A DNA stretch of 64,000 nucleotides from Anticarsia gemmatalis (taxonomy: Eukaryota; Arthropoda; Insecta; Lepidoptera; Erebidae), in assembly GCF_050436995.1 (NCBI RefSeq), contig NC_134757.1, forward strand, positions 8,816,501 to 8,880,500. The letters are read 5' to 3'. Positions 20,301-35,300 of this stretch are shown piece by piece. The position numbers were made by a program, and so were the translations under genes. The first letter of the stretch is position 1, and every line of letters starts with the position of its first letter. Below the pieces are notes generated by a model, which ran no database searches, had not been told where the DNA came from, and saw only the letters and a list, made by a program, of their open reading frames with translations.

Positions 20301-23300
20301 AAATTGTTGATTGCATAAATATTATTATGTGTAAGACTATGGATGTAATAATACATATTAAATACTGTTTTTACTCCCTACACAAGGATTTATTCCTTTA
20401 CAAGGTGCCTATTGTGTTGTACTGAAGATGACACAAATACTCGTACATTCATTGTTTTCACAAACAGAATTCAATTTCTAGTAGAAGAAGGAGAGGAATA
20501 AAGTCTTAAAATCTAAAATTCCTAATACAAATGCTAAAATCGGTAAAAACATTTCAAACAATGAACTAGACCACTCAATCAGTCAATCTAAAAATTGATA
20601 GCACACGTTTGAAAATCCATCCCGTCGGTTGAATGCAGCAAAGAAAAATAAAGGATCCTCTTGTTATCTGCGGCTCTGTCGTCGATTGTTTTATTAATTG
20701 AGATTTCGTTCGGATTTCCATGTGGCTCTGTGGTTGTTTTAGCGCTTCTATTTATTTGTTAGATTGTGGAGTTTCGTTTCTCTGATGAGAAGATTTGTTG
20801 TTGATTTTTTTAGTATGTTTCGTTCCAAATGGTTGTGAATTGTGAATTTGTAACAGAAGTTGATATGCATATAAGGTATCTTAAGCTGTTTGCTAAAGAG
20901 GTAGCAATATCAGAAACAGCAAACAGAAGAATCTGCTGTTTCCTTAGTTATGTTGTTGTTTTCTGTGTTTCTAAATAAATTATTGACAGTAAACAAACGT
21001 ACAGACATGCTCATAGTATTCCAATAAATTAGTAATAATCTTAATAAATTACGTAAAGTCAAAGTAAACAAAACGAAATAATGTCAAAATTGTTACAAAT
21101 TTTTCGCTCGTGATCTTAATACGTACACGCCAAAATAAAATATAACAGTCTGACAGCGTATAGGCAAAAATTGAATCCTAACAGTGCTCATTCGATTTCG
21201 AATCCTGTATCCTTCGGCAGGAAATTAAAACTTGGGGTTCAATAACTTTTGCCTTCCAGACTTCATACGATATTTAGATGCGTGAATCTGAATATAAAAA
21301 CACTAGATTTTGATAAAGTTATACTTTGAGATGCTTTACAAATTATATTAAGTTATTTGCTTATCAGATGATTTTTATTTTTTTGTTCATATATTAACAA
21401 AACTATAGACTTATCTTAGTTTACTTGATGGTCACGGGTGGTGTCTTCATTTAATGTTGCATTAAAAATATTTTCAACATTAAGTAATGGTTACGTAAGG
21501 TTTTATGAAGAAGTAAATACTTATTACTTTTTAATACATAACTACAATTGCATACAATTTATCTTCTTATTTATCAACGAATATTGATAAGTAGGTATTA
21601 CTTACATTAAGTAAATAAAATAAATCTGCCTGCCGCGCTTTTACAGATAAACTATATAATATTAATCGATTTAAATAGAAAAATGTTTTGACTTGGCAGT
21701 TTATAATTCGAGAAAGCCTCTTTTTCGGATAAATAAAATTGTTTGGATTCCTGTGCAAAAGCTGGTATAAATAGAATTTAACGTTTATTCGGCCCAATAG
21801 CCTCAAAATTTCATGTAATCAGAAAAACCTATTCGTGTATTAATTACACATTTCTGAGAAGGATCTTTTGACTCTATCATAATCCGTCTTTCAGCCATCA
21901 TTCTAGGAATTCCATTAACCACGGGGATTCAAACGGAGTAAGTATTCGAGTTGGGTCTGAGAAAATAATACCCATTGGAATCAATCGCAAGAGCATGTTT
22001 TTAGAACTTCGACCTCATCTTAAGGTAACCTTATCAGATTATTTATATTGATTCAATAGAATAAGTTGAATATTATATCAGTTATCAGAATCTATTCCAT
22101 AATTTATCCTGAGAAAAATTATTAATCAGGATCCAAGAATCAGGAATGAAATTACGTTTCAATTAGAAAAGTATTTCTTTCATGTTTCCATAAAACGCAG
22201 TTCGTAGTAATCTGGTTTTCCAATCTCTTTAAGAAGAAAAATTGTAGCTACAACCTTTTTAAAAATTAACAAGAAGCGTGTACGGCTTACCATAATATTA
22301 CAATGTGAGTCATGCAAGTAACAAGGGCTTATGTACCTCTTATGAGATTAGAAGGCTTTGAGGATATTCACAAAACTCATCCCGTTACGTTTTTACCGCG
22401 TTCCCAGCCGAGTAAGCAGCCTTTCAATTAGCGTGTTCAAAAGTTTCATAAGAAAAGGACTTCGCCTTTTATGTTGGAGAAGCAAAAATGTGGTAAATTA
22501 TTGCTACTTTTGATATAAAAACGTGAGGATTGTGTGGGTGTAAGATAATTTTGTGGATGAAAGTGAAACCTATTTGTTATGTGGAGTTAAAAATAGAACC
22601 ATTTCATTGTTTTGTGTAAACATTTGTTGTACGTATTGTGTACCACGTTTGGGTCTCGTCTATTGTTAAAATTATCCAATTCTTAGATGTTAATCACAGA
22701 ACACATACCTAATAATAATAATCATATTTTTCCTTCTATTTTTGGACTAGTTATGGTCTATGAATTACGATAAGACTTTTATAATTTCGATATAATCAAT
22801 ATCAATCTAATTTTCATTCATATGTTTGAACAACAAGTTTACTATAATAACTCTTAAATTCGATAGTTTTTTCTTAAAAATCTTCTCGGTCGAAAGGCGA
22901 TTCTAAATTTTGTACAAATCGATACAGAAACCAGTCAGCGGTAAAGCGTGTGGGCAACAATCTGCAACTGCCAACTTAGTACAAAACTAAGTACAAGTTG
23001 TCGACTTGTTGGAACTAAGTCCTGCACTTGGCGTGTCTGCCTCGTAAAGTGTAAAAATAAATTATTAACCCAAGTGCGATGAAGTTGTGGAATAATATAA
23101 TTACAATGTCTACACGCGATAGGGTTTCAAACTAATTTTATTTATGTTATTTGTTTATTAAGGTTTTTATCGTGTTTGTTTTTATTATGAATAATTTTAT
23201 AAATAATGTTACCATAGCTAAATACCTTATCAAGAATTGTTAAATTGTTGCCTTAGAGCTGCTTTGACGATAGTAGACTTTGTGAGTAGCTATCGAATGG

Positions 23301-26300
23301 AACGTGTAGAAGCAATGTTATAGAGACAAATGTTTTCCATTTCATATTTTTATAATAAATATAAAAAAGGATAAAGCTTTTGTTTTAAAGCGTCAAACTA
23401 AAGAATTAATTTCAATAAAAGTTTCATATAAATAAATCATTGATATTTCAGTCGCATGCCCATGCCTCATTGAATTGCCATCAAACAGAAACCGCCGCAA
23501 GCGAACCTGTTGGCCACATTCAAATACAAAAACAATTAAACAAAAAACATCATAAATAACAACGAACAAAACAATATCGGGCCAAACGAAACATATGAAA
23601 ACAAAACGGGACTGAAAGCGGAACGTGTGACAGAAGTTCCATACATCGACTTATTTCCAGTAGAAAGAGCCTATTGAATAAAAACGGAGGCATTCGACTG
23701 TGAGCCGATACGTAGGGATGTCTTATACCTCTTCATATCCTGCTTTAAATTATTATTGATGGTAGTGTTTACGGTGTTTGGGGTTCGGGAGGTTCGAAGG
23801 TAAAACGACGATTGTGGAATTGTTTACGTTTGTCTACAAATTTAAATTGACCCTCAGTCTATGCACTACCGAGGTCAATTTTGATAATATAATTTATGTC
23901 TTAGCGCAGAAAAATATATTGCTTCGCTCCAATTCCTCTATTAGTCTGGGAGAGAAATTTGCTCAGCTGTGATACAATAATGAGTTATATATGAGATTTG
24001 TCCAAGAGAGAGAAGACAGGAAGGGTTTTATAATTTGGTTTCTAGTCGGCCATTGTAGCATAATAATTATATTGTTTATAAATTTAGTACAATAAGGTAC
24101 GGTTCTTACTTTTCTTTAGAAAACTTTTTAAACAAGTTTAAAAAAGCAATCGCTTTACAAGTGCCACTTTCAACAACAATAAAATCTTTCACAAAATAAT
24201 ATTCGCTCGAATGCAGTGTTGTAATTTATTTTCATCGCAGCGCGAGAGCGATTAAATGGTGAATATTTAATATTGAATGTGCATAGAATATTTTATTCTG
24301 AAGAAATATTCGCTTTCATAGGAATAACTCTATACTTACCCAAAAATAAAACTAGACTTAAGGCCCAAAATATGAAAAAAAAGGTATGAGTTTAAAAATG
24401 TATTAATATTTAAATGGCCTGGTTGCAAATATATGAGCCACTGCGATATAAATAACTCCGAAGTTCATTACTTTATTACTTATTAGTTTGTAATAAACGT
24501 TGATAGATCAAGCAAAATATTAATATATAAATATTAAGACATCTTTGCGTCGTTAACAAAACTAACACTAATAATGGTGAGCATTTAGGAGAAGCTGAAC
24601 AAGCTCCTTTTAAATGTTCACCATCACTCTAACCACATTACAAAATATTTTCCCGAATCATCATAGTCCATTATAAATTGATTTTCCTACAGAACCCGAT
24701 ATTTACCTGTCATTATTCACCTCACCGTTCAAACCTTCGTTTGATACTTGTACAGTCAAAAGCAAAAATATAAATAAAGGTCACAGCATTTGTATCAATA
24801 AAAATAACAAAATTACTTCTGTTTTTTACCTTCAAATAATTTTACAATAACTGTAAATTTATGGTTGACGAACGAAAAATAAAATAGACATTTCAATACA
24901 AAAAAGTACGATTGAAAATGTGACCATTGTATACACATTTTTGCACGTAACTGTACATTCTATAACTCAAGCTGACACATCAATAATAAAAAACCTTCGA
25001 AGAACCTACGTCACAAGGGTTTGCTATTTTCTTGTAAGCCATTGTAAAGGACGTAGTGCGGTGTATATTTTTTTTTGCAATATTTTTCACTAGTCATGCA
25101 TTTATTATAGTGATGGATTTTCTTTTAATAATAGTAAGGAAAACGCAGTGTCATTTTGTTATTAAACAACATACTAAACAGAAGTAGTTGCCAAAAATTG
25201 TTGGAAGTTTTATTGTAGAGTTATTAGGTAGGGGTCTACAAACAAGCAAACCAATTCTTATAAATTGCGTCTTTCCAAATATAAGCTAGTTCATCTATAA
25301 TTACCGTAATTTTCAACAAGGAAAATATTCTTACGAATGAGATATTTCAACCCAAAAACTGAAATATTGTTTGCATAAGTTGCTTTACATTTTTCGTTAT
25401 AACAGTTTATATACACAGCTAATTTTTAAAACACTTTGAAGTCTTCCTAAATCATCGTTGTTATCTATGCCCTAATATACTTGAAAACAATTTTCTTATC
25501 ATAACTGCTAGAACAGTTCGCCGGCAAATTATTCAATTTTGCCAGAAGCACGTACACTGAGATTCTAACTGCCAGCAACATAAGTCACTTCAGTACATAG
25601 CCTGCAGCCAGAGATAACTTAATGTTATATTCGAGTTTACACTATCTGTCGTACAGGTGATTCTAATCGTTTCTTAAAGAGTACCAATGCAACATGGACA
25701 CCTGATACGATTACTTACGAAAAGGTTTTTTTTACATTAGCTGTTATTTTATCCTGTATATTCAATTGTTATTCGTGAAACTGGCACTTTGTGATCTTGG
25801 AGAGTTTATATTTTTAACGTTGTCTTGGAACGTTGGAGCTGCGGGTCTTATTTGAGAAATTAATATGTTGTCATGCGAAACCTAATCTGTTTTCTTGTAA
25901 CGCTTTCATACTTGAAGTAGCGACCTGACCAAGAGGTAAAGATGTGGGAAGGTATACAGAATTAAAAATATTGTGCAATGGGCGGGATTTGCGGGCAAAG
26001 ACTATAGCGTAACTTCGAAAATAGGCCAATAGATAAAAAATCTGCAACAACCACATAACATATTCTGTACTGTTTCCACATTTTGCCCCGGTTCCATGAC
26101 GTCTGCCTTCCTCTATGTAAGTTGCACTGACGTATTCATTTCCCGCGTGTGTTAGCGCTTATAGGAGCCTGTCTCTTTGAATGCCTGCCTTGCATAATTC
26201 TTTCTTGAAAGTTTCCTCTCTCTGAAAAATCTTTATTACATGCTCGGCTTCTAAGATGAAAAGACTTTGGGCTTCGCTCTATCCGTGCAACGCTCTCAAA

Positions 26301-29300
26301 CCTACTTATGAAAGCAAAGAGAATAAACAGTTGAGAAAATTCGTGAAAATTCAGTCAAGGTATTTTAAACGATTTTTATATCATAAAATATGATGTGTTG
26401 ATTACATGTTTATTTATTTTAATAGTTACTCAACTAATTTCTTTGTTACGCTATCCACTAAATAAAAAAATATTTTTCCACGTTTTGACCTATAGTTTTT
26501 ATGACCACTCAATAGGACTCTGTTATAGTATCTTAAACATCAGCAACACCTGATAACTATTCAAAGCACTAAATATACGCCAGTCAACTAGCGCCTACAC
26601 TTTCATTCACAGCAATGTCCAAATCCGCAAATTTTATTGCAAAATCTACCTTTAGTCTGTTGGCAACTTTTCCCGACACTTCCCTCTAGGCGAGTCAGAT
26701 TGTCCGACAGTGCTGTGTAACTTTGAATTGACAAAACGAAAAAAAAACACACACAAAATGGTCGCAGAGAAAAAGTTGTGTGCCTGAAGCCGGCGGCTAA
26801 CTCGACGTATTGTCTAAGCCATCTTGTTTCGCCTTTTTGTAAAGCTTTAAGCTTTTTACACTGTTTAATCGGGTTGACTGCGCTAGTCTCGTATTGATCT
26901 GTGTTCTTTGGCGTCCATCCGATTGTGAGAATTGGTTGGTTTCTTTGAGTTATTAGCTTTTTGTGCCTTTGTTTTGTGCGCGCCTGGATTTTCGTATTAG
27001 GCTTGTGTTAGAAGGCTTTTAGATTTGCTTTTTTGTTGGTGATTATGATTGATTATGTTCCTTTGTTATGTATGTGTTTGTAATGTTAAGTATAATTTTA
27101 CTGTTATTTAACTAGGATAATAGAGTCGTTTATATTGCTTAACTATATCCAAAAAAAGCCTTAACTAAAGCTTAAATCATATTCTTATATATTTTTCCTT
27201 TGCAGTGTCTTTTGACACAACTCCTTCCCAAGAATAGTTATAGCAATAAAAATTCTTTAGATATTGCCTTAATTTCGGTAAATATAATTGTTCTAATTAG
27301 CTAGTGTAGTTTTGTCCTTCCGTTATTTTTCTCTCAGACTAAAATGAGTCTAGACAATTAGGTAGAAAACAATACGTGTACTAGTTAACAATATTTGTAA
27401 GATAATAAGAAAATCTAATATGATAGCCAAGTAGCGTGTTTTATTACTTCTTTCTACTTCCAATCATGGTTCGTTACTGATAATACATCCACCACAAAAC
27501 AATCCACAATGCCCTATATAACGATTAAGTTGCTCTGTAGTAAAATCTAAAAGATTTTCTTTGCTTGTTTGAAAAAAGTTTACGTTACTCTTTTAAAAGT
27601 AAACTACTATCCAAGGATCCCATTTTACTAATACAACAGTATCGAACACCAACAAAATATATTTTAATCCCGCACAAAATGTGTCAATGATTTCCCTTGT
27701 CGGTTTTTCCGACGCGAAATGTCAGTCGTTAAGTTACCCCTGTTTTTGCGGTGCGACGATTCTTTGGAGCATTGACGAATCTTATCGTGGTCCCGTTGGG
27801 CTTGGCGCGTCTTATCGTGGGACGAGCTACTTTGGGAAACAATACCGGGAGTGAGGAGTAAAGAAGTGATGGATGTGAAACCGAGATGGATTGATCGGTT
27901 CACGGTTGTGCGTTTATCAGAGGTCATGGCTATTAATTGTGGAAGTTTTTTTTGGAATGTTGTTTCGTGTTTGGTTTAATGACTTTTAGTGATAGATTGA
28001 AACATTTGTACAGACAACTTTTTTTATCTTCCACTTAATATGCAAAAAGTATTTATTAATTAATAGAAGTATTTTATTGACATATTTAAAGGAAACCAAA
28101 GTGTTGTTTGAAAAAACCTAAGGACAACCTTTTTGATTGCCAACAAATCAGTTCTTGAAAACTAATAACAAGTAATACTTACATATTTTATAAATATTTT
28201 TCGCACTCACAGTTTTCCTCTTCAATATTTTCCATCTCACCGCACAAGTTTTATCCGAACACATTTTCCGTTTCTTCACTCCACGTTCAAGATATCTTTG
28301 CTCTTCAGTTTACGCGGCCGCATCTCAGTCGCTAGCACCGCGATGATAAGATGGATGGATACATCATTCACAACAGTTGCTTTTGTGTTACACTTTTATG
28401 GCCAACGAAATTCAGGACAACGCAACGTGGAGCTCAAGCCTTCTAAAATATTTACGATGGAAGAAAACAAAGGTTAACAATTGGATGGAGTTGAGCCTTG
28501 AAATGGGTCGCGGTAGAAGTTATGCCAGTATCAAATAGAAAAGTTACTTGTAATTTATTAATGTCAGGCGCATTGCGTACTGCGTATTTTTGCTTTGCGC
28601 AGTTTTACAACGAGTGATATTGTTTTGTTAACGTTGAATGTAACCAATGTTTTGGACTGATATGAATTTGTTTTTATTTTGTTTGCGCTTTGTTACGAAA
28701 TCTGATGTGATTGAAACGAAAAACTAACTGTTGTTATTTAGAAATGTAAACAAATTTATTTTGTTTTTATATCAAAGTTATTATTTATACTGACACTGAT
28801 AAATATAGAGTTATTGATCAATATTAGGCCCAAATAAAAAAGACTTGTACTTTCCTATTTATGACACAGCATTATGTGTGGCAAAATGTAATTTTTTACT
28901 ATAAATTAAATATAAAGCCTTACAAAATTATTTATTTTGAGTTGTTTTGATCCCACACTAACAATTCGTTAAACACCAATCCCCATTATCATATCATTTG
29001 CTAGAATCAACAAACTATCGTACGGTAACCAAAAGTGTTTGTACTTTGTACTAAACTTTACGATCGTCACTCAGGTGAGTACAAACAGGGCAAGTTTTAT
29101 AGCGCCATCTATTCACGTATATGTAAAATACATGTGACTATTTTACTACGCTTATGTTTATTTGATTTTGAAGTCGTAAAAAAGAAATGTAGGGTTAATG
29201 TTTTAATGTGGATTCTTTTTTGCTGATCTTATTCTAGTTGTTGCTGTACCTAGTTTAATTTATGAGATTTTTTTTCGACTTACTAAAATGAATTTTTATA

Positions 29301-32300
29301 GTGATTTTAAATTCCAATTACATCTAGCTGTATACGGGTAATTGTTTTTTTTAATTTATCACCCCAAACACTTTTAAGATTTTTTTTGGGTTTAGAGGTA
29401 GTGCAGCTGTTTTTTTTTTAAATGTTATTTTCGATATTTTCCAACACGTAAAATGAGTAACCGCTGATATTCTGATCAAATTTTCAAGAAAGTCTAATGC
29501 AATTCCAATCAGTGAATAACTAACAATATCATCATCATTATCAAACATGTACGTACATTGGTACAACTATACCAATCTAAACGAAAATGTCTTAATACTA
29601 GCATCAAAAACACACGCTGGACTTTGTAAAACTGGTCGTGGAAGACGTTTACAAGACAAAAGTTTAAGAGAAAATGTTCAATAGAAACGTCTTACAAATA
29701 TCGTATCGATGGAGCTGAACGGCGGTCAGTGTTAGCTTTTACGCCGCCACCGACCCGAATTTAAACTCGAAGTACCTACTGTATAGCTGTTAGAATCTGA
29801 AAGGAAATAATAACAACATTTATACAAATACACATAAACATTTTTTTCTTTTTTAGGTTCTAACAAAAAAAATCTACATAAAATCATGTCTTGTTCTTCA
29901 TTGTTCCCACGGGAGTTATACAGTAAACACTAACTTCCTGAAGCCATATTGTTAATATTTTAATTTTGTTTCTTTTTTATACGTTCCATAACATGTGCAC
30001 TGTGCTTGTATTAATTGAAATGTAATTTTATTTTAAAATATTAACCAGTTGTATACAAGTGCATGCCTGCTTATAAATAAATAAATAATACTTTTACGCA
30101 ACATCAACAACGCAACACATTCGTGTTTTATAAACCTTACTACCATTGTTTAAATAATACACGAACTGCAAGCCTAAAAGTAGTAGCACTGTGTCTAATG
30201 TCTTAAGCAAAGCGACGTACTTCCTCCACTTGATATACGAGTGTTGGACACGCAAGGCGCGTACATCACTGTCGCACGTTGACATTTTATAGACATCGCC
30301 GCTGTTTTGTGCTCCCTTTATAGATATCACTGAAAGGTTTCGCTCCAACGTGTAGTTTCGTGTTACCTGTCAAAACAAAAATATGGACACTTTTCACGTA
30401 AATTATAGGTATATTGTGAAAATATTTGTAAATTTTTTGCATTTTATTTTATTTGTAAAGCTACTTTTTTGTGATTTTGACATAATTTGTTGCCTGTATT
30501 TTGTGACAAAAGGAAACATATTTTTTTCTCCAAATTGAACGAAGTTTCCAATCACTTATTTTTGCTTTTCACATCGGAAATTAACAACCTTGTAAAGTTT
30601 TGATAGGCTGTACAAAAATAGAATAAACGACGTAGCGCATTGATTTCTCACAAATCAGTTAACGATTCGAAAATAACTACCGAAAAAGTAGTACGCAGTA
30701 TAAGATACACGAATTCGGAATAATAACACAAAATTCAAAGATAGAAACGATCTTCGCACGAACAAGTCATACTATTCAAAGTTTCTAGTCTCTAAAAAGA
30801 AGTCGTCTACCAAGCTCCCAACGGGAATATAAAACAAATATTTGAGGTACCAACAAAGATTGTAATAAAAATAAGCAAATGACGCTGGTCTAGTTAAAAA
30901 TGTAAACAGTCAGACGAGATGCGGAGAACATAACTTTGAAAAGGTAACGACCAAATTCAAAGTAACTTTGTAGCGAGCAGAGAATAGTTGGCCGATGTGT
31001 GGTTGGTTAAATTGTAAGTTTTTCAATGTATATGTTTGGTTTTTATATTGAGGATAGTAACATGAGAAAGTTTTGTTGAGTTTTTTTTATAATAACATAT
31101 GGGTGTTAGCTTCTCTCATTAGTTGTACGATATTTGTAAGTATAATCGATATATTTTAAAGAAACATTTGTCATTTGTTCTCCTATCCTGGAAGGGAACG
31201 AAATTAAAATACCGAACACACGAATACTGAAATAAAATGCTTAAAAGACTGACTTTCATGTAACTTAGTTTAACCCGGCAAAAGACCAACGACCAACGAA
31301 ATCACTAAAAGATTTGTTACAAACATCTAAAGCCACGAATACCTCAAAAGGGGAAAAAGAAAAAATCTATTCATCGATTCGACCAAAAGCCAACTTCGGT
31401 AGAAACCTCACAGGGGCTTTTGTGAATAAAAATCGCGGACAAGGTAAGCAAAGCTCTGAAACTGAAAGGCGAAAGGTGCTGAGAAAGCGGAACTGGACTG
31501 GGAGCACGTCGAAGTAAGTAAGCCGAGCATTAAGGCTTTGCGGACCTAAGTCTTGGCCTGTACTTGCTTTGATAGAACCGTATTGTATCGCAAAGAGTGC
31601 TGTAATACCTTAACAAGGTTCGGAATTATTAACGGTGCAGTAGTTTTGGTGAAGTCAGGTGCATTTGTAAAGAATATACTAGTTGACGATTTTTTAAACT
31701 TTTATTTGTGACGGGCGCAATCGTGGATTTAAAGTAAAAGAAGGTACAAGTACAGAAGCTCTAATTAGAACCAACTTACATAGTATTTACAGTCATCAGT
31801 GTAATAGTAATTATGATCAGAAAGCTAAAAATATTACTTTTCCTGAGTATACTGTTGGTCTAAAACTAGCGTGAAGACACTATTACATGGATTTGAATTA
31901 ACAGTATCAATTTAAAGAAATATGTAGATATGTATGCGGAATTCACAAACACAATTCTATGCTTAAAAATGGATGATGAAGTTGCTCCCTGACAAGCAAA
32001 TAACTGAGTGCTTTTCTTGCGAGAACTTTAACAAGGTTATAATGTACGATGCAATATGAACGTCGGACGAAGAATTTATGAAATGTAGTTGTATCAAGTA
32101 CTAGGAAACTCGACAGAGAATGTCAGTTTCGAGAAAATTCCAAACAACACAAATAGAAGCGAAAAGTTGATGAGTTTAACTTTTATTTGTTTTATTGTTT
32201 TGTTGTTTATCCGATGGGTATTGAATAAGTTTTGGAGTTTACTTTTGGAAGGATTTTATTATCAATTTGTAGATATTTTTGTATGTTGCAGTTAGTTCTA

Positions 32301-35300
32301 GTTAAAGTAAATATGCGATTTTTTAAGGGCTTATCTAACATTAAAAAACATAAGATATGACTTTTAATAATTGCATTCTCAATTGGGTGTTGATTTGTTT
32401 TCCACCAATTATATAAATTACTTTTTTAAATTACAACTAACTTCAATAAATATTTACACTTTATTACTTTGCCTAGTTTTAAAAGATTTTAAATGCCCTA
32501 GAAACATGAATAATGCATAGCAACGAATAATACTATCCACTTGCATCTCATACGGAAATTGCGTTTTTAGAGTTCGGCATAAAATAGTTGAGACTGGTTT
32601 TAAAATCTTCTGTTTCGTGTTATAAAAATATTATGTACCTTAAAAATGTTAGGTAAAATGGATTAGTGACTCATTGTTGAGTTTACATTAAAAAGTTTAA
32701 GCATGAGTCTTCATATTTTAAATTAAGCTTTTAAAATGCAATATGCCTATTTTAAAACGAAGCGCTTTATAACCTTAATTGCAAAGAATAATTTTAGCTT
32801 TGGCAATATAGAAAATTAATTTCTATCACTCATCCTACACTAAAAGCAAAATTTCTCGTTAAATTTATTTATATAGATTCTTTTATGAGTTATATTTTGT
32901 CATCGAAGCCAAAATATATCTCACATTTATACAGTATGAAAGGTCAAATATAAATATAAGTTATTTTGGCATGTGTAGGCGTAGAGTAACAAGCTTTAAC
33001 TAATGCTATGATCAAAGGGGAACGTGTCCTTACTCATTTAATATTACACGAACTCTTATTATTACGGTTGACATTCCTCGTCATTTGAATATGTACTTTC
33101 ACTATGTAAAACTCGACTATCGTTTATTTTAAATAGTAGCTATATGTATTATTGGAATAATTGGACTGTCTTGTTGTTGAGACATTTCTTCTAAGTTCAT
33201 TGATCGTCATGCTAGAGTTTTCATTAATCTTATGAATAAATTCTTTTCATATTTTAGGAACCTAGTTTGAACCTGAGTGTCAAATTGATTTAAACATGTA
33301 TGGCAATATGTATTTTTTATAAACTTCTTACTTAAGCCGTAATACATCTTTTACATTTTGTCTTTTATATTTAAGCACTTTATAAAAGCATTAGACTGTC
33401 AAGAATTTTTAAAGTACTTTAAACTAAATCCTTTTAACAATACACTACTGCAAACAATAAATATAATAATTATTCAGAAGAAGTATTACCTAGCCATATA
33501 AATTACCTATCGTGTCACGAAACTATGTTATACATGTCGATTTAATTGCATTCAATCGTGACCTAATTGATAGTAACATTCCTTATACATATAGACAATA
33601 TATCCACAGGTATATGTAAATTATAGACATGGCAAGTATATATAGTTATATACTGATATAGTATAGACTATGTACTGAGGAGATTAACGCTTCACGCATA
33701 ATTGCGGCAACGTATGACGGAAATCAATAGAGCTCGATGATTGAATTATATACATCATATTCATGGCTTGTAAATCGAAACTGTGCTTGCAAACGTGTAA
33801 CGTTATAGTTGTATAAGGTATATATAGAAGCTCATTAATACAGATTAAGATAAGGTTACAAATTATCAAGAACTACTTTCGAGAAACTCAGAATTTCTAA
33901 GAAAAAAAATACGCAGAAAACCAAAAATAAAATTCGTTGGAAGATCGTATAAGATACACATATTTTAATTAGTTAAATATGTAATATTATAATGTAACGG
34001 GTCTTATACACGATTGAAATTTTTTAATTTATAAGTTAAATATTCCTTTTAAATTATATTTTTAATACACTTTATAGTTGAATGTTTATTTCATTCATAG
34101 AAATCATAATTTAGAACCACTACTTACCTATTAGTATTAAGAAGAATCCTGTACATAAAACAAAATATATTTCATTATTAAATTATATCAAAGGGGTTAA
34201 AAGCCCAGACATGTAAAAAACAAAAAAGATTTCAATCTGAGCTTTGATATTCAAACCTTTGGTCCTTTAATATTGGCCCAGGTGCATCGTAATCTCTCAA
34301 GGGAAATGATTTTTTTACACCGTCCCTCTTTGCGTCCCGTCTCTCTCCGTCCAGACGGATATTATGTGAAAGCATTGCTTATGTACAAAAGGGTTACGGT
34401 GTGATTGAAACCTTGGTTGAAGGGGATACGTTGTTAATTAAAAGTCTACTGTTCGAGCCGTTGTAAGTGGATCGATTGTTTAGATAAAGTGTGGAGAATG
34501 TTCATGTTATGATTTTGGTATTGTTTAGCATCTAACATTTTCCAATAAATGTGTTCTTAATAAATATAATTTACCGCTAAAAACCAAAATTTGTTTGCGA
34601 TATTGATTATTAGAAGCGTAGGTAGCATTTCTAGTAAATGGTAAAGGTAAATATAACAAGCAGAATTCCAAGTAAGACAAAAGCCACCTGCAAAACCAAC
34701 GTTAGCGAAAACAAAAATTGAATTCGAAGAACAAAATCAATAGTAAGTAAGTGAAAGAACGCCTTTCAACCCCGAACCCTAGTTTTATATTAATTCTAAG
34801 CCTAAGTAAAACTTACTCAAAAGCTTAAAGAAAAAAACTAATCAAAACTTCAACAAAAATCTATCCGATCAGTAAACTATATCGGTTTAGGTTCGTGTAA
34901 CAAATAATTCGAAAAGTTCCGACCGACTTAGCAATGATTGCCTTCACCCTATTTTGAATTCGTCTATTTCAAGTCTTCAAATAAAGGAAGCAGTCTCATG
35001 TGTTATTCATCATTTGAACGCCTGAAAACATCTACGGTACATAAGTAGTTATGGTTTCATATATTGACAAATTCTAAGAATTATTTGTATAGTCTGTTAT
35101 TATGTTGGGTATTTGAATATTTTGCTTTGGATCTTTTTTGAGGCAGTGTGTACGTGCCTGAATATATTTATGTTTCTGTCTGGGTATAAAATCGATACAC
35201 ATAGATAGCAGTTTAAAATCAGTAGCGCGATGTGCCCTAGTTAATCACATCTAGAATAATCTACGTACGTACGTTTACCTATTACAGCCCGTTTACCCAT

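Noticed and set aside
27664..27927. 87-codon minus-strand frame rich in Lys, Arg, Ser and Asp
   Set aside because: Short internal repeats of the DNA (CTTATCGTGG twice) explain the composition; no recognised protein.
30094..30348. 84-codon minus-strand frame with a hydrophobic stretch
   Set aside because: It starts at TTG; from the first ATG only about 63 residues remain, with no recognised family or neighbouring exons.
31314..31517. 67-codon plus-strand frame followed by GTAAGT
   Set aside because: It looked like a possible exon, but it starts at a non-ATG codon, has low complexity, and no continuing exon was found downstream.
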